Below are positions 52,542 through 62,325 of a stretch of 64,000 nucleotides of DNA, piece by piece. The translations under genes were made by a program, and so were the position numbers. The notes beneath the pieces are model-generated. The model made no database searches, had not been told where the DNA came from, and was given only the letters and a program-made list of their open reading frames with translations. The stretch covers positions 62,001 to 126,000 of the forward strand of contig NZ_JAALJI010000005.1 of assembly GCF_011064595.1 (NCBI RefSeq), read 5' to 3'. Source of the DNA: Paludisphaera soli (GTDB lineage: Bacteria > Planctomycetota > Planctomycetia > Isosphaerales > Isosphaeraceae). How positions within the stretch are numbered: position 1 is the stretch's first letter; each line of letters starts with the position of its first letter.

Positions 52542-55349
52542 ATGGCCGAATCCACCTGTCTCCATATCCAGGACCACGACGCCGGGCCGATCCGCATCGT
52601 GGAAATCCCCTGGATATCGGTGCGCATCGGGAGGGCGGCCTTCTGCGAGGTCCGGCTCAACGACCCCTCGCTCCCCGAGGAGGCCTGCCGGCTGCATCGC
52701 CGGGGCCGGAGCTGGCACCTGACCCCCCTGGGAGGCTCCGACGTCAGCCTCGACGGCCGGCCGATCGATGGGGCCCGGACGCTCGACTTCGACGTCGCGT
52801 TCCAGGTCGGCGGCTTCCGCCTGGCCCTCAAGCGCAACAGGTTCGCCGAGCCCGACTGGCAGCCCCCGCGCGACGAGCCCCGCGCCGGGGCGGGGGCCCG
52901 GGCCGGCCGCGAGCCGCTGGCCGACCCCGCCTTCGAGCAGCCGGCCCCGACGCCGGCCGCCGATCCGGCGGCCTCGGGGGCGACCGCCCCCCTGGCGAAC
53001 CCGTGGGAGGCCCGCTGGCGCGCCGCCGGCGACCGGCTCAAGGCCGCCCGCGCCGCCGAGGCCCGGCCCGCGACCCCTCCGGGCCAGGCCCCCGGCCCGA
53101 CCCCGCCGACGCCCCCGTCCGCCCCCTCGGCCCGCGCGGTCGACCTGCTCGATCGCCGCCCGGCCCCCGACGCGCCCCGGCCCGCCGCCCGCCGCGTCGA
53201 GCCGCGCGTCCGGCCCCGAGCGGCGACGCCCCCGCCCCCCGCCGCCCCCCGGTTCGACCCGTCCTCCTACAGCCGCGCCGCCCGGCCCGCCGCGCCGCCG
53301 TTGCGGCCGACGCCGACGCCGACGCCGCCCCGGCCCGCCCGGCCTCCCGAGCCGACCCGCGTCGCGGCCCCCATGCCCGAGGCCTGGGCCGCGCCGATCC
53401 CCGAGCCGATCCCCCGGCCGGTGGAGCCGGCGAGCCCGACGATCGCCACGGCGCCCGCCCCGTTCCTCGACGCCGATCATGTCGCCCGGCTCGAAAACCT
53501 CGACGTCGCCGACCTCGGGCGCGACTTCGCCGCCGTCGAGGCCGAGGCCCGGTCGGTCGAGATCGAAGTCGAGGCCGTCGTCCCGACCGCCCCGGACGAC
53601 GCCCCCCCCACGGTCGAGCCGGCCACGGTCGAGCAGGTCGAGGTTGAAGACGCCCCCGCCCCGGCCGATCCCATCGCGATCGACGCCGAGCCCGAACAGG
53701 AGCCGGAGCCGGAGCCGTCGGCGATCGAGGCCGAGGCGTCGGGTCCGCCCGACGTCGTGGCGACGGTCGAGGATGAGGTCGCGGAGGAGGTCGATTCCCC
53801 TGCGATCCGTGCGGAAGCCGAGGTCGCGGACGAGCCGGAACCCCACGCGCCCTGGACGTACGCGCCGGTCGTGGAATCGACGACGGCGAGTCACCCCCGG
53901 TTCGTGGCCGACACGAGCGAGTTCGGGCGTCCCGAGGCCCCGGTCGAAGAGGCCCCCCGGAATCGCCGGGCGGTCGCCGCCACGCCGAGGCTCGTGGAGC
54001 GGGAGGAGGTCGAGGGCGAGGACGGGGCCGAGGCGTTCGACCCGACGCGGTCGAGGCGGTCGCGGCCGGGCGGCGACTGGGTCCTCCCCTCGGTCCAGGA
54101 CGTGCTGAACGCCGGGCTGCATCGCGGGATGGGCGAGGCGAGGTCGATCCCCCGGCCGCCGTCGCGGCCGGCGCGGGCGACGGCCGCGGCCCCGACGCCG
54201 GCGAGGGAGCCCGCCCAGTGGGACCCGCCGGCCTGGCTGACGGCGCCGCCGGCCTTCGCGATGACGCTGGCGGTCGGCGGCCTGCTGGCCTTCGGCTCGT
54301 GGCGGCAGGCGGTCGTCTCGCACGGCGCCTCGTCCGCGATCCAGACGTCGGCGGCGGTCCGCCTGGGGCTCGCCAAGGACCGACCGCTGGCCAAATCGAT
54401 CGCCCCGCCCCGAGCTTCCTGGTGGGGCGCCGCCCCGGCGCACCTGGCGCAGTGGGGGGTCTACCTGGACGGCACCCGCGTCGAGCACGGCTGGGACGCG
54501 ACCGCCCCCGAGATGCTGGAGGCCGCCGCGGCCGCCGGCCCGCTCGACCCCCTCGCCCGGTTCGCGCTCGCCCGCAAGGCCGGCGACGCCCCCGGAGGCG
54601 CGATCGCGCCGAAGCTCGCCCTGGGCCTGAGCCGGGACGCCGTGAGCCTGGCCTGGACCGGCCGGTCCCTGCACAAGGCGGGCAAGGACGCCGACGCCGC
54701 GAAGGCGTACCGCCGGGCCCTGGAGATCGCCGCCCGGTGCGACCGCACGCCGCGCGGGCCGCTCGCCTACAGCGACGACCCGAACGTCCCGCGCTACCTG
54801 CTGCCGGGCGAGGACCTGGCCGCCGCGATCGTCCGCGAGCTGGTCGCCGACTCTTCGTGGCGGTACGCCGACTGGGCCGAGGCCCTGCCCGAGACCGGCG
54901 TCTCGGCCCTGGCCGCCGCCCGCGTGCTGAAGCGCGAGGGGAGGCCCGAGGCCGACGCCGTCCTCAGGCGGATCCTCGACCGCGCCGACGCCGAGGCGAA
55001 GGCCCGGGCCGGCGGCCCCGACGAGCCCGCCGACGACCCCGACGGCGAGGCCGTGGCGCTCGCCGTCGCGGCCGAGGCGCAGGCGCTCCGGTCCGACTGG
55101 AAGGACGCCGAGCGTCGCTACAAGGCGGCCATCGACCGGATGGCCGACCCCCGCATCCGACGGTCGTGGTGGTTCAACCTCGCCGACGTCGCGATGCACC
55201 TCAACGACGACGACCAGCGCCGCGCCGCCCTCGACGAGGCGCTGGCGGTGGTCGACTCCGACGAAGTCAGCCGCCGCGCCATGGAGATGCAGCGCGGCGA
55301 TTCAGGGACGATGGATCGCCGCGGGCTCGGCAAGCTCAAGGCGAATTAA
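52542..55349 (+). CDS. Degenerate FHA / proline-rich / TM / TPR-like protein
   Basis: 935 residues. N-terminal about 100 residues look like an FHA domain (ISVRIGRAAFCEVRLNDPSL, SWHLTPLGGSDVSLDGRPI), but the phosphothreonine-contact S-R-x-H segment reads LPEEACRLHR, so binding is uncertain. Residues about 105-330 are Pro/Ala/Arg rich, 330-450 acidic. One transmembrane segment near 569 (PAFAMTLAVGGLLAFGSW). The rest is helical and TPR-like (AWTGRSLHKAGKDADAAKAY; AEAQALRSDWKDAERRYKAA). It sits between the ligase gene and exosortase in one direction. A membrane scaffold linking cytosolic signals to polymer assembly is an inference. Confidence 0.78.
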   Translation: MAESTCLHIQDHDAGPIRIVEIPWISVRIGRAAFCEVRLNDPSLPEEACRLHRRGRSWHLTPLGGSDVSLDGRPIDGARTLDFDVAFQVGGFRLALKRNRFAEPDWQPPRDEPRAGAGARAGREPLADPAFEQPAPTPAADPAASGATAPLANPWEARWRAAGDRLKAARAAEARPATPPGQAPGPTPPTPPSAPSARAVDLLDRRPAPDAPRPAARRVEPRVRPRAATPPPPAAPRFDPSSYSRAARPAAPPLRPTPTPTPPRPARPPEPTRVAAPMPEAWAAPIPEPIPRPVEPASPTIATAPAPFLDADHVARLENLDVADLGRDFAAVEAEARSVEIEVEAVVPTAPDDAPPTVEPATVEQVEVEDAPAPADPIAIDAEPEQEPEPEPSAIEAEASGPPDVVATVEDEVAEEVDSPAIRAEAEVADEPEPHAPWTYAPVVESTTASHPRFVADTSEFGRPEAPVEEAPRNRRAVAATPRLVEREEVEGEDGAEAFDPTRSRRSRPGGDWVLPSVQDVLNAGLHRGMGEARSIPRPPSRPARATAAAPTPAREPAQWDPPAWLTAPPAFAMTLAVGGLLAFGSWRQAVVSHGASSAIQTSAAVRLGLAKDRPLAKSIAPPRASWWGAAPAHLAQWGVYLDGTRVEHGWDATAPEMLEAAAAAGPLDPLARFALARKAGDAPGGAIAPKLALGLSRDAVSLAWTGRSLHKAGKDADAAKAYRRALEIAARCDRTPRGPLAYSDDPNVPRYLLPGEDLAAAIVRELVADSSWRYADWAEALPETGVSALAAARVLKREGRPEADAVLRRILDRADAEAKARAGGPDEPADDPDGEAVALAVAAEAQALRSDWKDAERRYKAAIDRMADPRIRRSWWFNLADVAMHLNDDDQRRAALDEALAVVDSDEVSRRAMEMQRGDSGTMDRRGLGKLKAN

Positions 55350-55401
55350 CGGATTGACACCCCGGGCGCGACCCCTCCCCTCGCTCCGAAGGAAGGCTCC
55401 C

Positions 55402-56514
55402 ATGGCGGCGAACCCCGATCGACCGGCCCCCCCCGACGACCCCGCATCCGGCCCCGGCCCCGCGCCCGCGCCCGCCGTGGAGCGGCCCCCGAGCCTCTTC
55501 GACGCCTTCCTGCGCTGGGCGGGCGACCCGGAGCAGCGGCCCGCCGTGCTGGGCGCGGCCGCGTGCCTGGCCCTTTTCGCCTTGCTCTTCCGCGAGAGCC
55601 TGGGGCACTTCTACTACGCCTGGACGACCGACGACAACTACAGCCACGGCTTCCTCGTGCCGCTGTTGAGCTTCTACTTCGCCGCGCAGGTCTACCGCCG
55701 CGAGGGCTGGCCGGCGGCGCCCGAGGGCCGCGCGGGGGTTTGGTCCGGCGGCGTCCTGCTGGGCGGGGCCTTGCTCGTCCACCTGCTGACGATCCCGCTG
55801 CCGATCCCGTTCCTGGGCGACCTGGCGCTGCTGGCCGGGCTGGCCGGCGGGTTCACGATCCTGGCCGGGCCGGCGGCGCTGCGGCGGTTCTGGTTCGCCT
55901 TCACGTTCCTGATCTTCATGGTCCCGCTGCCGATCGCGCTGTACTCGCGGATCGCCTCCCCCTTGCAGCTGATGGCGAGCCGGGTGGCGTCGGCGTTCAT
56001 GAACGCGACGGGGGTGCCGGTGCTCTGCGAGGGGAACCGGATGACGCTGCCGGGGGGCGTCCAGATGTTCGTGGCCGAGGCCTGCAGCGGGATGCGCCAG
56101 CTCACCGGGTTCCTGGCGCTGGCGGCGGCCGTGGCCTACCTGTCGCGGCGGCCGAACTGGTATCGCGCGGCGGTGGTGCTGGCCGCCCTTCCGATCGCCC
56201 TGTTCGCGAACACGACGCGGGTCGTGATCACCGGCTACATCATGCACTACGTGAACCCCCAGTACGCCGAGGGCGCCTACCACACGCTGGAGGGGATTCT
56301 CCTGATGGGCTTCGGGCTGCTCCTGTTGAACTCCGTCTGCGTGCTGATGGACCTCTTCTGCGCCGGGGACGACGCGCCGCCGTCCCCGCCGCCGCCCCCT
56401 TCCTCCGACGCCCCGACGTCGGGCCGGCGGATCCTGGCCGGGGCCGACGGCTGGTCGGCCCCCCGCATCTCCGGCCCCCTCTCCCTCCGCGCCGCCACCG
56501 AGGACCTGTCATGA
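55402..56514 (+). CDS. Exosortase
   Basis: 370 residues. Polytopic cysteine transpeptidase-like enzyme that processes PEP-CTERM tails. Catalytic residues are all present: Cys228 in VAEACSGMRQL, Arg273 in LFANTTRVVITGY, His294 in GAYHTLEG. Family motif DDNYSHGFLVPLLS near the N-terminus. Pro-rich cytosolic N-terminus and a Pro/Ser tail. The ATG at 55402 has GGAAGG upstream. It overlaps the EpsI-like gene by four bases. A likely substrate in this window is the VPEP protein at 6677-7339. Confidence 0.94.
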   Translation: MAANPDRPAPPDDPASGPGPAPAPAVERPPSLFDAFLRWAGDPEQRPAVLGAAACLALFALLFRESLGHFYYAWTTDDNYSHGFLVPLLSFYFAAQVYRREGWPAAPEGRAGVWSGGVLLGGALLVHLLTIPLPIPFLGDLALLAGLAGGFTILAGPAALRRFWFAFTFLIFMVPLPIALYSRIASPLQLMASRVASAFMNATGVPVLCEGNRMTLPGGVQMFVAEACSGMRQLTGFLALAAAVAYLSRRPNWYRAAVVLAALPIALFANTTRVVITGYIMHYVNPQYAEGAYHTLEGILLMGFGLLLLNSVCVLMDLFCAGDDAPPSPPPPPSSDAPTSGRRILAGADGWSAPRISGPLSLRAATEDLS

Positions 56515-57185
56515 CCACCGCCACGCGCTGCGGCCTCTGCGCCGCGTTGTTGACCCTCGGCCTGGCGGCTCACGCCGGCCTGGAGCGGCTGGACGACACC
56601 GAGCGGCCGCCGCTGCGCCAGTCTCTCAAGACGATCCCGCTGGAGATGGACGGCTGGGTCGGCCACGACGTGCCGGTCGCCCCCGACATCGTCGAGCGGG
56701 CGCAGACGACCGAGTACCTGAACCGGGTCTACGAGAGCCGCCGCAGCCCCGGCGTGAAGCTCACGCTCTGGATTAACTACTCCGAGTACGGCACCAACCT
56801 CCGGCACACGCCGGAGATCTGCCTGCCGTCGGGGGGCTGGACCAAGGTGGAGTCGCAGACCCGCGAGCTGTCGCTGCCCGCCGGCGACCGCGGCGAGGTG
56901 ACCTGCACCCGGCTGGGCTACGCGCAGGGCGACCTTGTGAAGCATGTGGGCTTCTGGTACTATATTTTCGGGGAGGGGCGGCTGCAGAACATGGTCCGTC
57001 GACTCCCCATCACCAGCCGGAGCAGCCACGGGAGGACCACCCGCGGGTCGTCGATGACGGTCGAGGTGTTCTACCCCGGCGACGTCGACCCCGACGCGGT
57101 CGCGCTGGCGGAGTTCGGCCGGGAACTGCTCGCCGCCCTCGAGCCGATCCTCCCCGTCGAGCGGGCCGAGTACCACGTGCCCTGA
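56511..57185 (+). CDS. EpsI-like exosortase-associated protein (DUF3485)
   Basis: 224 residues. N-terminal membrane or signal segment ([14 protein letters not shown]), then an extracytoplasmic EpsI domain: [36 protein letters not shown] with the conserved H-x-P-E-x-C-L-P, [12 protein letters not shown]. EpsI domains accompany exosortases, sometimes fused to them, and are linked to exopolysaccharide production. ATGA overlap with the exosortase gene implies coupled translation. Confidence 0.92.
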   Translation: MTTATRCGLCAALLTLGLAAHAGLERLDDTERPPLRQSLKTIPLEMDGWVGHDVPVAPDIVERAQTTEYLNRVYESRRSPGVKLTLWINYSEYGTNLRHTPEICLPSGGWTKVESQTRELSLPAGDRGEVTCTRLGYAQGDLVKHVGFWYYIFGEGRLQNMVRRLPITSRSSHGRTTRGSSMTVEVFYPGDVDPDAVALAEFGRELLAALEPILPVERAEYHVP

Positions 57186-57256
57186 CGCATCGGGGCCAGA
57201 CAGCAAGCAGCACGCCGGCGCCCGCCGGCCTGCGCGGACCTGAGGCGATTGACACG

Positions 57257-58264
57257 ATGAAGCGCGCCCTCCTCACCGGCGTCACCGGACAAGACGGCTC
57301 CTACCTGGCGGAGTTCCTGCTCGGCAAGCCGGACTACGAGGTCCACGGCCTGGTCCGCCGGTCCAGCACGCTGAACCGCCAGCGCATCGACCACCTCTCG
57401 CGCGAGAACCCCGAGCGCCTCCACCTGCACTACGCCGACCTGGCCGACGCCTCGTGCCTGTCGTCCCTACTGGAGGAGATCCAGCCCGACGAGGTGTACA
57501 ACCTCGGCGCCCAGAGCCACGTCCGGGTCTCGTTCGACCAGCCGCTCTACACCGCCGACGTCGTCGGCCTGGGGACGCTCCGACTGCTGGAGGCCGTCCG
57601 CGTGCTGAACCGCCGCCGGCCGGTGAGGTTCTACCAGGCGTCCAGCTCCGAGATGTTCGGCTCGGCCCCCGCCCCCCAGGGACCGGACACCCCGTTCCAC
57701 CCCCGCAGCCCGTACGCCGTCGCCAAGGTCTACGCCCACTGGCAGACCATCAACTACCGCGAGGCCTACGGGCTTTACGCCTGCTCCGGCATCCTCTTCA
57801 ACCACGAGAGCCCGCGCCGGGGCGAGTCGTTCGTGACCCGCAAGGTCACCCTGGGCGCCGCGCGGATCAAGGAAGGCCTGCAGAAGCGGCTGGTGATGGG
57901 CAACCTGGAAGCCAAGCGCGACTGGGGCTTCGCCGGCGACTACGTCCGCGCCATGTGGCTGATGCTCCAGCAGGACAAGCCCGACGACTACATCGTCGCC
58001 ACCGGCGAGACGTATTCCATCCACGAGCTGCTGGAGAAGGCCTTCACCCTCGTCGACCTGGACTACCGCGACTTCGTCGACTTCGACGAGCGCTACGTCC
58101 GCCCCTCCGAGGTCGACGTCCTGCAGGGCGACGCCACCAAGGCCCGCGAGGTCCTCGGCTGGAAGCCCGAGGTCGACTTCGACGGCCTCGTCCGCATGAT
58201 GGTCGAGCACGACCTCGAACTCGCCCGCCGCGAGAAGCACGCCCGCGCCTTCCCGGGGGGGTGA
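57257..58264 (+). CDS. gmd: GDP-mannose 4,6-dehydratase
   Basis: 335 residues. Extended SDR: NADP motif [32 protein letters not shown] (cofactor-binding Arg/Ser), [13 protein letters not shown], catalytic SSSEMFGS and [12 protein letters not shown] (Tyr-x3-Lys), [31 protein letters not shown]. It makes GDP-4-keto-6-deoxymannose for deoxyhexose residues (fucose, rhamnose, perosamine types). No partner reductase is visible before the edge, so the final sugar cannot be named. Confidence 0.95.
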   Translation: MKRALLTGVTGQDGSYLAEFLLGKPDYEVHGLVRRSSTLNRQRIDHLSRENPERLHLHYADLADASCLSSLLEEIQPDEVYNLGAQSHVRVSFDQPLYTADVVGLGTLRLLEAVRVLNRRRPVRFYQASSSEMFGSAPAPQGPDTPFHPRSPYAVAKVYAHWQTINYREAYGLYACSGILFNHESPRRGESFVTRKVTLGAARIKEGLQKRLVMGNLEAKRDWGFAGDYVRAMWLMLQQDKPDDYIVATGETYSIHELLEKAFTLVDLDYRDFVDFDERYVRPSEVDVLQGDATKAREVLGWKPEVDFDGLVRMMVEHDLELARREKHARAFPGG

Positions 58265-58289
58265 CGCTTGCGTCATGGAGGCCGCGTCG

Positions 58290-58694
58290 ATGGCCCGGCC
58301 GCAGATCCCGCCTCTCACGGCCGAAGCGTTGGGCGTCCTGGATCGGATGCCGTTCGATCCCGCCGCGCGAGGCGGTTTCGACGTCATGTCCGGCGGGCTC
58401 GCTTGGCCAGACGCATTCCCGCGGATGCGATCGCCCGAGCGGGCGGTCGTCTACCGCAACTGGATGCCTCGGCTCCTGATCGCTTACCGGGCGTCGATCA
58501 CCCTCGGCGAGGAGCGGCTGAAGTTCCGCGCGGCCTGGGAACAGGTCGTCCAAGGAGCCCCGAACTGGCCCGGGCTGCGCCCGGAGCGGCGGGGTGACCG
58601 GGCGCTGAGACGGTTGCGCGCGGCGCTCCGCTGTCAGGACGAGTGCCTGGCCGAGTTGGAGGCGGAGATCGAATCGAGCGACCCCATCATCTGA
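58290..58694 (+). CDS. Hypothetical protein within the exopolysaccharide locus
   Basis: 134 residues from the ATG at 58290, preferred over 58275 because GGAGG lies 8 nt upstream. Soluble and mostly helical (ITLGEERLKFRAAWEQVV; RALRRLRAALRCQDECLAEL). No domain recognised. Coding character is supported by a G/C third-position pattern and lack of a competing frame. It is convergent with the next gene, breaking the run of exopolysaccharide genes. Confidence 0.55.
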   Translation: MARPQIPPLTAEALGVLDRMPFDPAARGGFDVMSGGLAWPDAFPRMRSPERAVVYRNWMPRLLIAYRASITLGEERLKFRAAWEQVVQGAPNWPGLRPERRGDRALRRLRAALRCQDECLAELEAEIESSDPII

Positions 58695-58726
58695 AACGCC
58701 ACGCTTCTCGTCTCCCAACGGATCCG

Positions 58727-59227
58727 TCACGCGGGGCGAATTCGCCGGTCCTTCCAATAGCGTACGGAGAACCTGCCCGACGCCTCGACGCTCTCCCAGT
58801 GCGGGGGGAAGTAGGGGCTCTTGACGGCGAACGGCCGCGTCTCACGGCCACGGTAGTACAGGAGATCTTCCTGGGCCGTGAACCTCCCGCAGCACCTCAG
58901 CGAGACCAGCGTGCGGCGGCCGTCTTCGTCCTCGACCATGACGTCGATCCACTCCGGAACCTTTTCGTCCCGCCAGAGGAAGTCGACGACCTCTCCGGCG
59001 GTCCAGGGGCCGTGATGCCGTCCGCCGTCCATGTGCAGCCCGTCAGGGAGCGAGTCCTGGGGATAGATCGTCTCGTCGCCGACGAGCGGGTGGCCGTCGC
59101 AGGATTGGTTGGGGAAGACCAGGAACGCCGTCTCATCCGGGAGCGTCTCGCGGACGAACTCACGGGCGAATACCACCGACGCATCGGCGGCCAGCCGTAA
59201 ACGAGACGCGAACTCCTGTCCGTCCAT
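58727..59227 (-). CDS. Hypothetical protein on the opposite strand within the exopolysaccharide locus
   Basis: 166 residues from the ATG at 59227, preceded by GGGAG. Soluble, acidic, with an aromatic-rich C-terminus (LLYYRGRETRPFAVKSPYFP, FSVRYWKDRRIRP). The middle reads DGLHMDGGRHHGPWTAGEVV. Three Cys, two adjacent in RCCGRF. Not recognised; its size and style resemble single-domain immunity or stress proteins, but that is speculation. Lower G+C than the adjoining exopolysaccharide genes. Confidence 0.6.
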   Translation of the reverse strand: MDGQEFASRLRLAADASVVFAREFVRETLPDETAFLVFPNQSCDGHPLVGDETIYPQDSLPDGLHMDGGRHHGPWTAGEVVDFLWRDEKVPEWIDVMVEDEDGRRTLVSLRCCGRFTAQEDLLYYRGRETRPFAVKSPYFPPHWESVEASGRFSVRYWKDRRIRPA

Positions 59228-59432
59228 GCCGAAGCTCCCTGTTGCGGACGAAATCCAGCAGTGCCGCCCTGGAGAATGGACGTTCGTCGGGGCTCCCTCG
59301 TCATCCGAGCGATAAGCAGCTTGGCGTGCAACGGTCCTCGAACGTCCCCGCTCGGTCTTGCCCTCGGGGGCGACTTCTGGTCTACTTCGACGCATCGACA
59401 AGGATGGACACCCAGGGAAGGTCGAGGGCGCC

Positions 59433-60794
59433 ATGGACGTGCCAGCGCGAACGAATCGGGAATCCGTGGTCGTGGCCTGCCCGGACGCCCGGCCCCCGGC
59501 CTATCAGGCCGTCGTGGGGCTCCACCGCTCGGGGATGCTCAAGCGGTTCATGACGTCGTACTATCACGACCCGGACTCGCTGGGCGCGAACCTCGCGCGC
59601 AAGCTGGCCCCGTCGGCGTACGACCGCTTCCGGCGCGTCCTGGCGCGTCGGCACGACGACGAGATCCCGGCCGGTCGCGTCGCCTCGACGCCCGCCGTCG
59701 ACCTGTCGCTCCGGGTCGAATCCCGGCTCTCCGGCCGCCCCGGCCTGAGGCGCGCCGCCGCCCGGGCGCGAACGACCTGGTTCGACCGCCGCCTGGCCCG
59801 CGAGCTGGCCTCGGCCCCCCCGGAGGCGCTTTTGGTCTTCAGCGACGTCGGCTCGGGCGTGGCGATGCCGCTCTGCCGCCGCAAGGGGGTCGCCACCGTG
59901 CTGAGCATGGTCCACGGCGACGTCCGCGAGGAGGCCCGGCTTCTGGAGGCCGAGGAGGCGCTCGCGCCCGACTTCTTCCCGCTCTACCTGGGCGACGCCT
60001 CGCTGGATCGCGAGGAGATGGACTGGCTGCACGCCCGAAGGCTCCGCGACCTGGAGCTGGCCGACCTGATCCTCGTCCCCTCCGAGCACATCGCCGGCAC
60101 GTTGGAGCGCGAGGGGATCCCGCGCGATCGGCTGCGGGTCATCCCCTACGCGGCCGACTGCCGACGCTTCCGCCCCCTCTCGGGCCGGCGGGCCGACGAC
60201 GGCTCGTGCACGTTCCTGTTCGCCGGCGGGGTCAGCCAGCGCAAGGGGATCAAGTACCTGCTGGAAGCCTGGGCCAGGATCCGCCGGCCGGGCTGGAGGC
60301 TCCAGCTGCTGGGCCCCATGCCGCGCCGGCTGGGCCCGATCGAGGGGATGCTGGAGGGGGTGGAGCCGCTGGGACGGGTCGGCCACCCGGAGGTCCCCGC
60401 GCACATGGCGTCGGCCGACGTCTTCGTCTTCCCGTCGCTGTTCGAGGGGTCCGCCGTCGTGACGTACGAGGCGCTCGCCTGCGGCCTGCCGGCCGTGGTC
60501 ACGCCTGAGGCCGGCTCGGTGGTCCGCGACGGCGTGGAGGGCCTGGAGGTCGCCTCGCGGGACGTGGACGCCCTGGCCGCCGCGATGGCCCGCCTGGGCG
60601 AGGACCCAGCGCTCCGGGCCCGGATGGGCGCCGCCGCGCGAAGCCGGGCCATGGACTTCGACTGGCCCCGCTACCACCTGTCCGTCGTCGAGGCCGTCGC
60701 CGGCGCGATCGAGCGGAACCGACGCCCCGGCGCCCCGGCGTCCGCCAGCGACCGCGAGCGGGGCAGGCCCCTCGCGACGTGGGCCGGCGGCTGA
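59433..60794 (+). CDS. Glycosyltransferase, GT4 family
   Basis: 453 residues, GT-B fold. C-terminal Rossmann domain: FLFAGGVSQRKGIKYLLEAW (donor phosphate loop with K), MASADVFVFPSLFEGSAVVT (E-x7-E motif around FEGSAVVTYE) and CGLPAVVTPEAGSVV. The N-terminal part binds the acceptor (PPAYQAVVGLHRSGMLKRFM). Cytosolic, adds one sugar to the growing lipid-linked unit; donor unknown. The ATG at 59433 has GAGGG upstream. Confidence 0.9.
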   Translation: MDVPARTNRESVVVACPDARPPAYQAVVGLHRSGMLKRFMTSYYHDPDSLGANLARKLAPSAYDRFRRVLARRHDDEIPAGRVASTPAVDLSLRVESRLSGRPGLRRAAARARTTWFDRRLARELASAPPEALLVFSDVGSGVAMPLCRRKGVATVLSMVHGDVREEARLLEAEEALAPDFFPLYLGDASLDREEMDWLHARRLRDLELADLILVPSEHIAGTLEREGIPRDRLRVIPYAADCRRFRPLSGRRADDGSCTFLFAGGVSQRKGIKYLLEAWARIRRPGWRLQLLGPMPRRLGPIEGMLEGVEPLGRVGHPEVPAHMASADVFVFPSLFEGSAVVTYEALACGLPAVVTPEAGSVVRDGVEGLEVASRDVDALAAAMARLGEDPALRARMGAAARSRAMDFDWPRYHLSVVEAVAGAIERNRRPGAPASASDRERGRPLATWAGG

Positions 60795-60873
60795 CGACGC
60801 CCGGCCGGGGGATCGACCGCGAAGCCAACGCACCACGGAAGGGGGCGGCGCGAGGAGCGTCGCGACGGGACTC

Positions 60874-62325
60874 ATGGACGACCTGCAATACGTCTACGCG
60901 ACCGCCGGCGTCATGGCGGTCTACTTCCTGTGGCAGGTCGCCACGCGGCGGTTCGACCCGTTCGCGCCGGTCTGGCTGTTCTTCGTCGGCTACGTCCAGA
61001 TCTACGTCATCCAGGCCTACTCCTACCACGAGTGGGCCGTCGGCGTGCGCGGCGAGGACGTGGTGGCGACGGCCAACTCGCGGGCGCTCTGGGCCTTGCT
61101 CTGGTTCCTGGCGATCTACCACCTGGGGGCGGCCCGCCTGGTCGCGGCCCGGCTGCCGAGGCCGCCGCAAGGCTGGTCGGCGCCGACCGTCGCGGCCCTG
61201 TGCCCGGTCCTGATCGCCTGGGGCCTGCTCTGCGCCGGGGTCTTCGGCGGCGGCCAGTCCTCGCAGGAGGAGGTCTCGGCCGAGGGCGCGCTCCTGCGGT
61301 CCTTCCCGTTCGTGATGATGGTGGCGGCGATCCTCCTGATCACCACCGGCCGCCGGCTGGAGGCCCCGAAGCCGGCCTTCCTGTACGCGGGGCTCGCCGT
61401 GGCGGGCTTCTACGTCCTGATCTGGATGTTCAACGCCAAGCGCTCGCACTCGTTGATGGGCGTGCTGACGACCGTCTGCGCCCTGTACGTCACGCGCCAG
61501 AAGCGGCCCTCGTGGGGCGTGCTGGCGGCGACGGCGTTCTCCGGGGCGCTGGTGGTTGCGGTGTCGATCGGCTGGCGCAACAACCCGAACTACGAGCGCT
61601 CGTTCTCCGGTTTCACCCAGTTCGTCAGCGAGTTCGACCTGTCCAAGATCCTCGTCAGCATGGACGTGGCCGACGAGGAAGACGTGGGCCCGGACGTCTC
61701 CTACGAGAGCAAGGAGTACGGCGGCTACCTGCTGATGCTGGACACCGTGCCCGAGAAGTCCGACTACGACCACGGCGCGAGCTACCTGCGGGCCATCTCC
61801 ACGTACATCCCGCGGATCGTCTGGCCGAGCAAGCCGCTGTACGGCCGCAAGCAGTGGATCGACGCCTGGATCGCCGGTTCAGAGTTGAAGCGCGACGAGG
61901 AGTTCGCCGGCCCGGCCATCGGCATCCTCGGCGCCACCCAGCTCAACGGCGGGGCGACCGCCACGCTGATCGTGCTGGCCGCCGTGGCCCTGGTCCTCCG
62001 CGCCAGTTACGACTACTTCCTGCTCCACGCCGGGGCGACCTGGGTCCAGTTCTTCTGGTCCATCTTCTTCTACAACGCCTGGTTCGTGGTGGTGGGCGAC
62101 GACCCGGTGGTCTGGTTCTACTACAACTGGGGGTTCTCGGCGTTCCCCGTCGTCGTCGTCACCTGGTTCGCCTCCAAATACCTCGCCCCGCGCGACGCGG
62201 CGCCGGAGCCCACCGAGCCCGAGCCCTGGGAGGCGCCCCCGGAGTGGGGATACGCCCACGAGACCGCGCCCGAGCCCGCCCCCCCTCGCACCCGCCGACG
62301 CTTCAAGGAAGGAGCCTCGACATGA
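60874..62325 (+). CDS. Wzy-like oligosaccharide repeat-unit polymerase
   Basis: 483 residues, about eleven transmembrane segments with a long periplasmic loop (FSGFTQFVSEFDLSKILVSM, YLRAISTYIPRIVWPSKPLY). The N-terminus DDLQYVYATAGVMAVYFLW and mid-protein GWRNNPNYE fit the diverse O-antigen polysaccharide polymerase group, whose members share topology more than sequence. The loop motif with conserved Arg and Pro (IPRIVWPSKP) is typical. Cytosolic C-terminal tail is Glu/Pro rich. Overlaps the acyltransferase gene by four bases. Confidence 0.82.
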   Translation: MDDLQYVYATAGVMAVYFLWQVATRRFDPFAPVWLFFVGYVQIYVIQAYSYHEWAVGVRGEDVVATANSRALWALLWFLAIYHLGAARLVAARLPRPPQGWSAPTVAALCPVLIAWGLLCAGVFGGGQSSQEEVSAEGALLRSFPFVMMVAAILLITTGRRLEAPKPAFLYAGLAVAGFYVLIWMFNAKRSHSLMGVLTTVCALYVTRQKRPSWGVLAATAFSGALVVAVSIGWRNNPNYERSFSGFTQFVSEFDLSKILVSMDVADEEDVGPDVSYESKEYGGYLLMLDTVPEKSDYDHGASYLRAISTYIPRIVWPSKPLYGRKQWIDAWIAGSELKRDEEFAGPAIGILGATQLNGGATATLIVLAAVALVLRASYDYFLLHAGATWVQFFWSIFFYNAWFVVVGDDPVVWFYYNWGFSAFPVVVVTWFASKYLAPRDAAPEPTEPEPWEAPPEWGYAHETAPEPAPPRTRRRFKEGAST

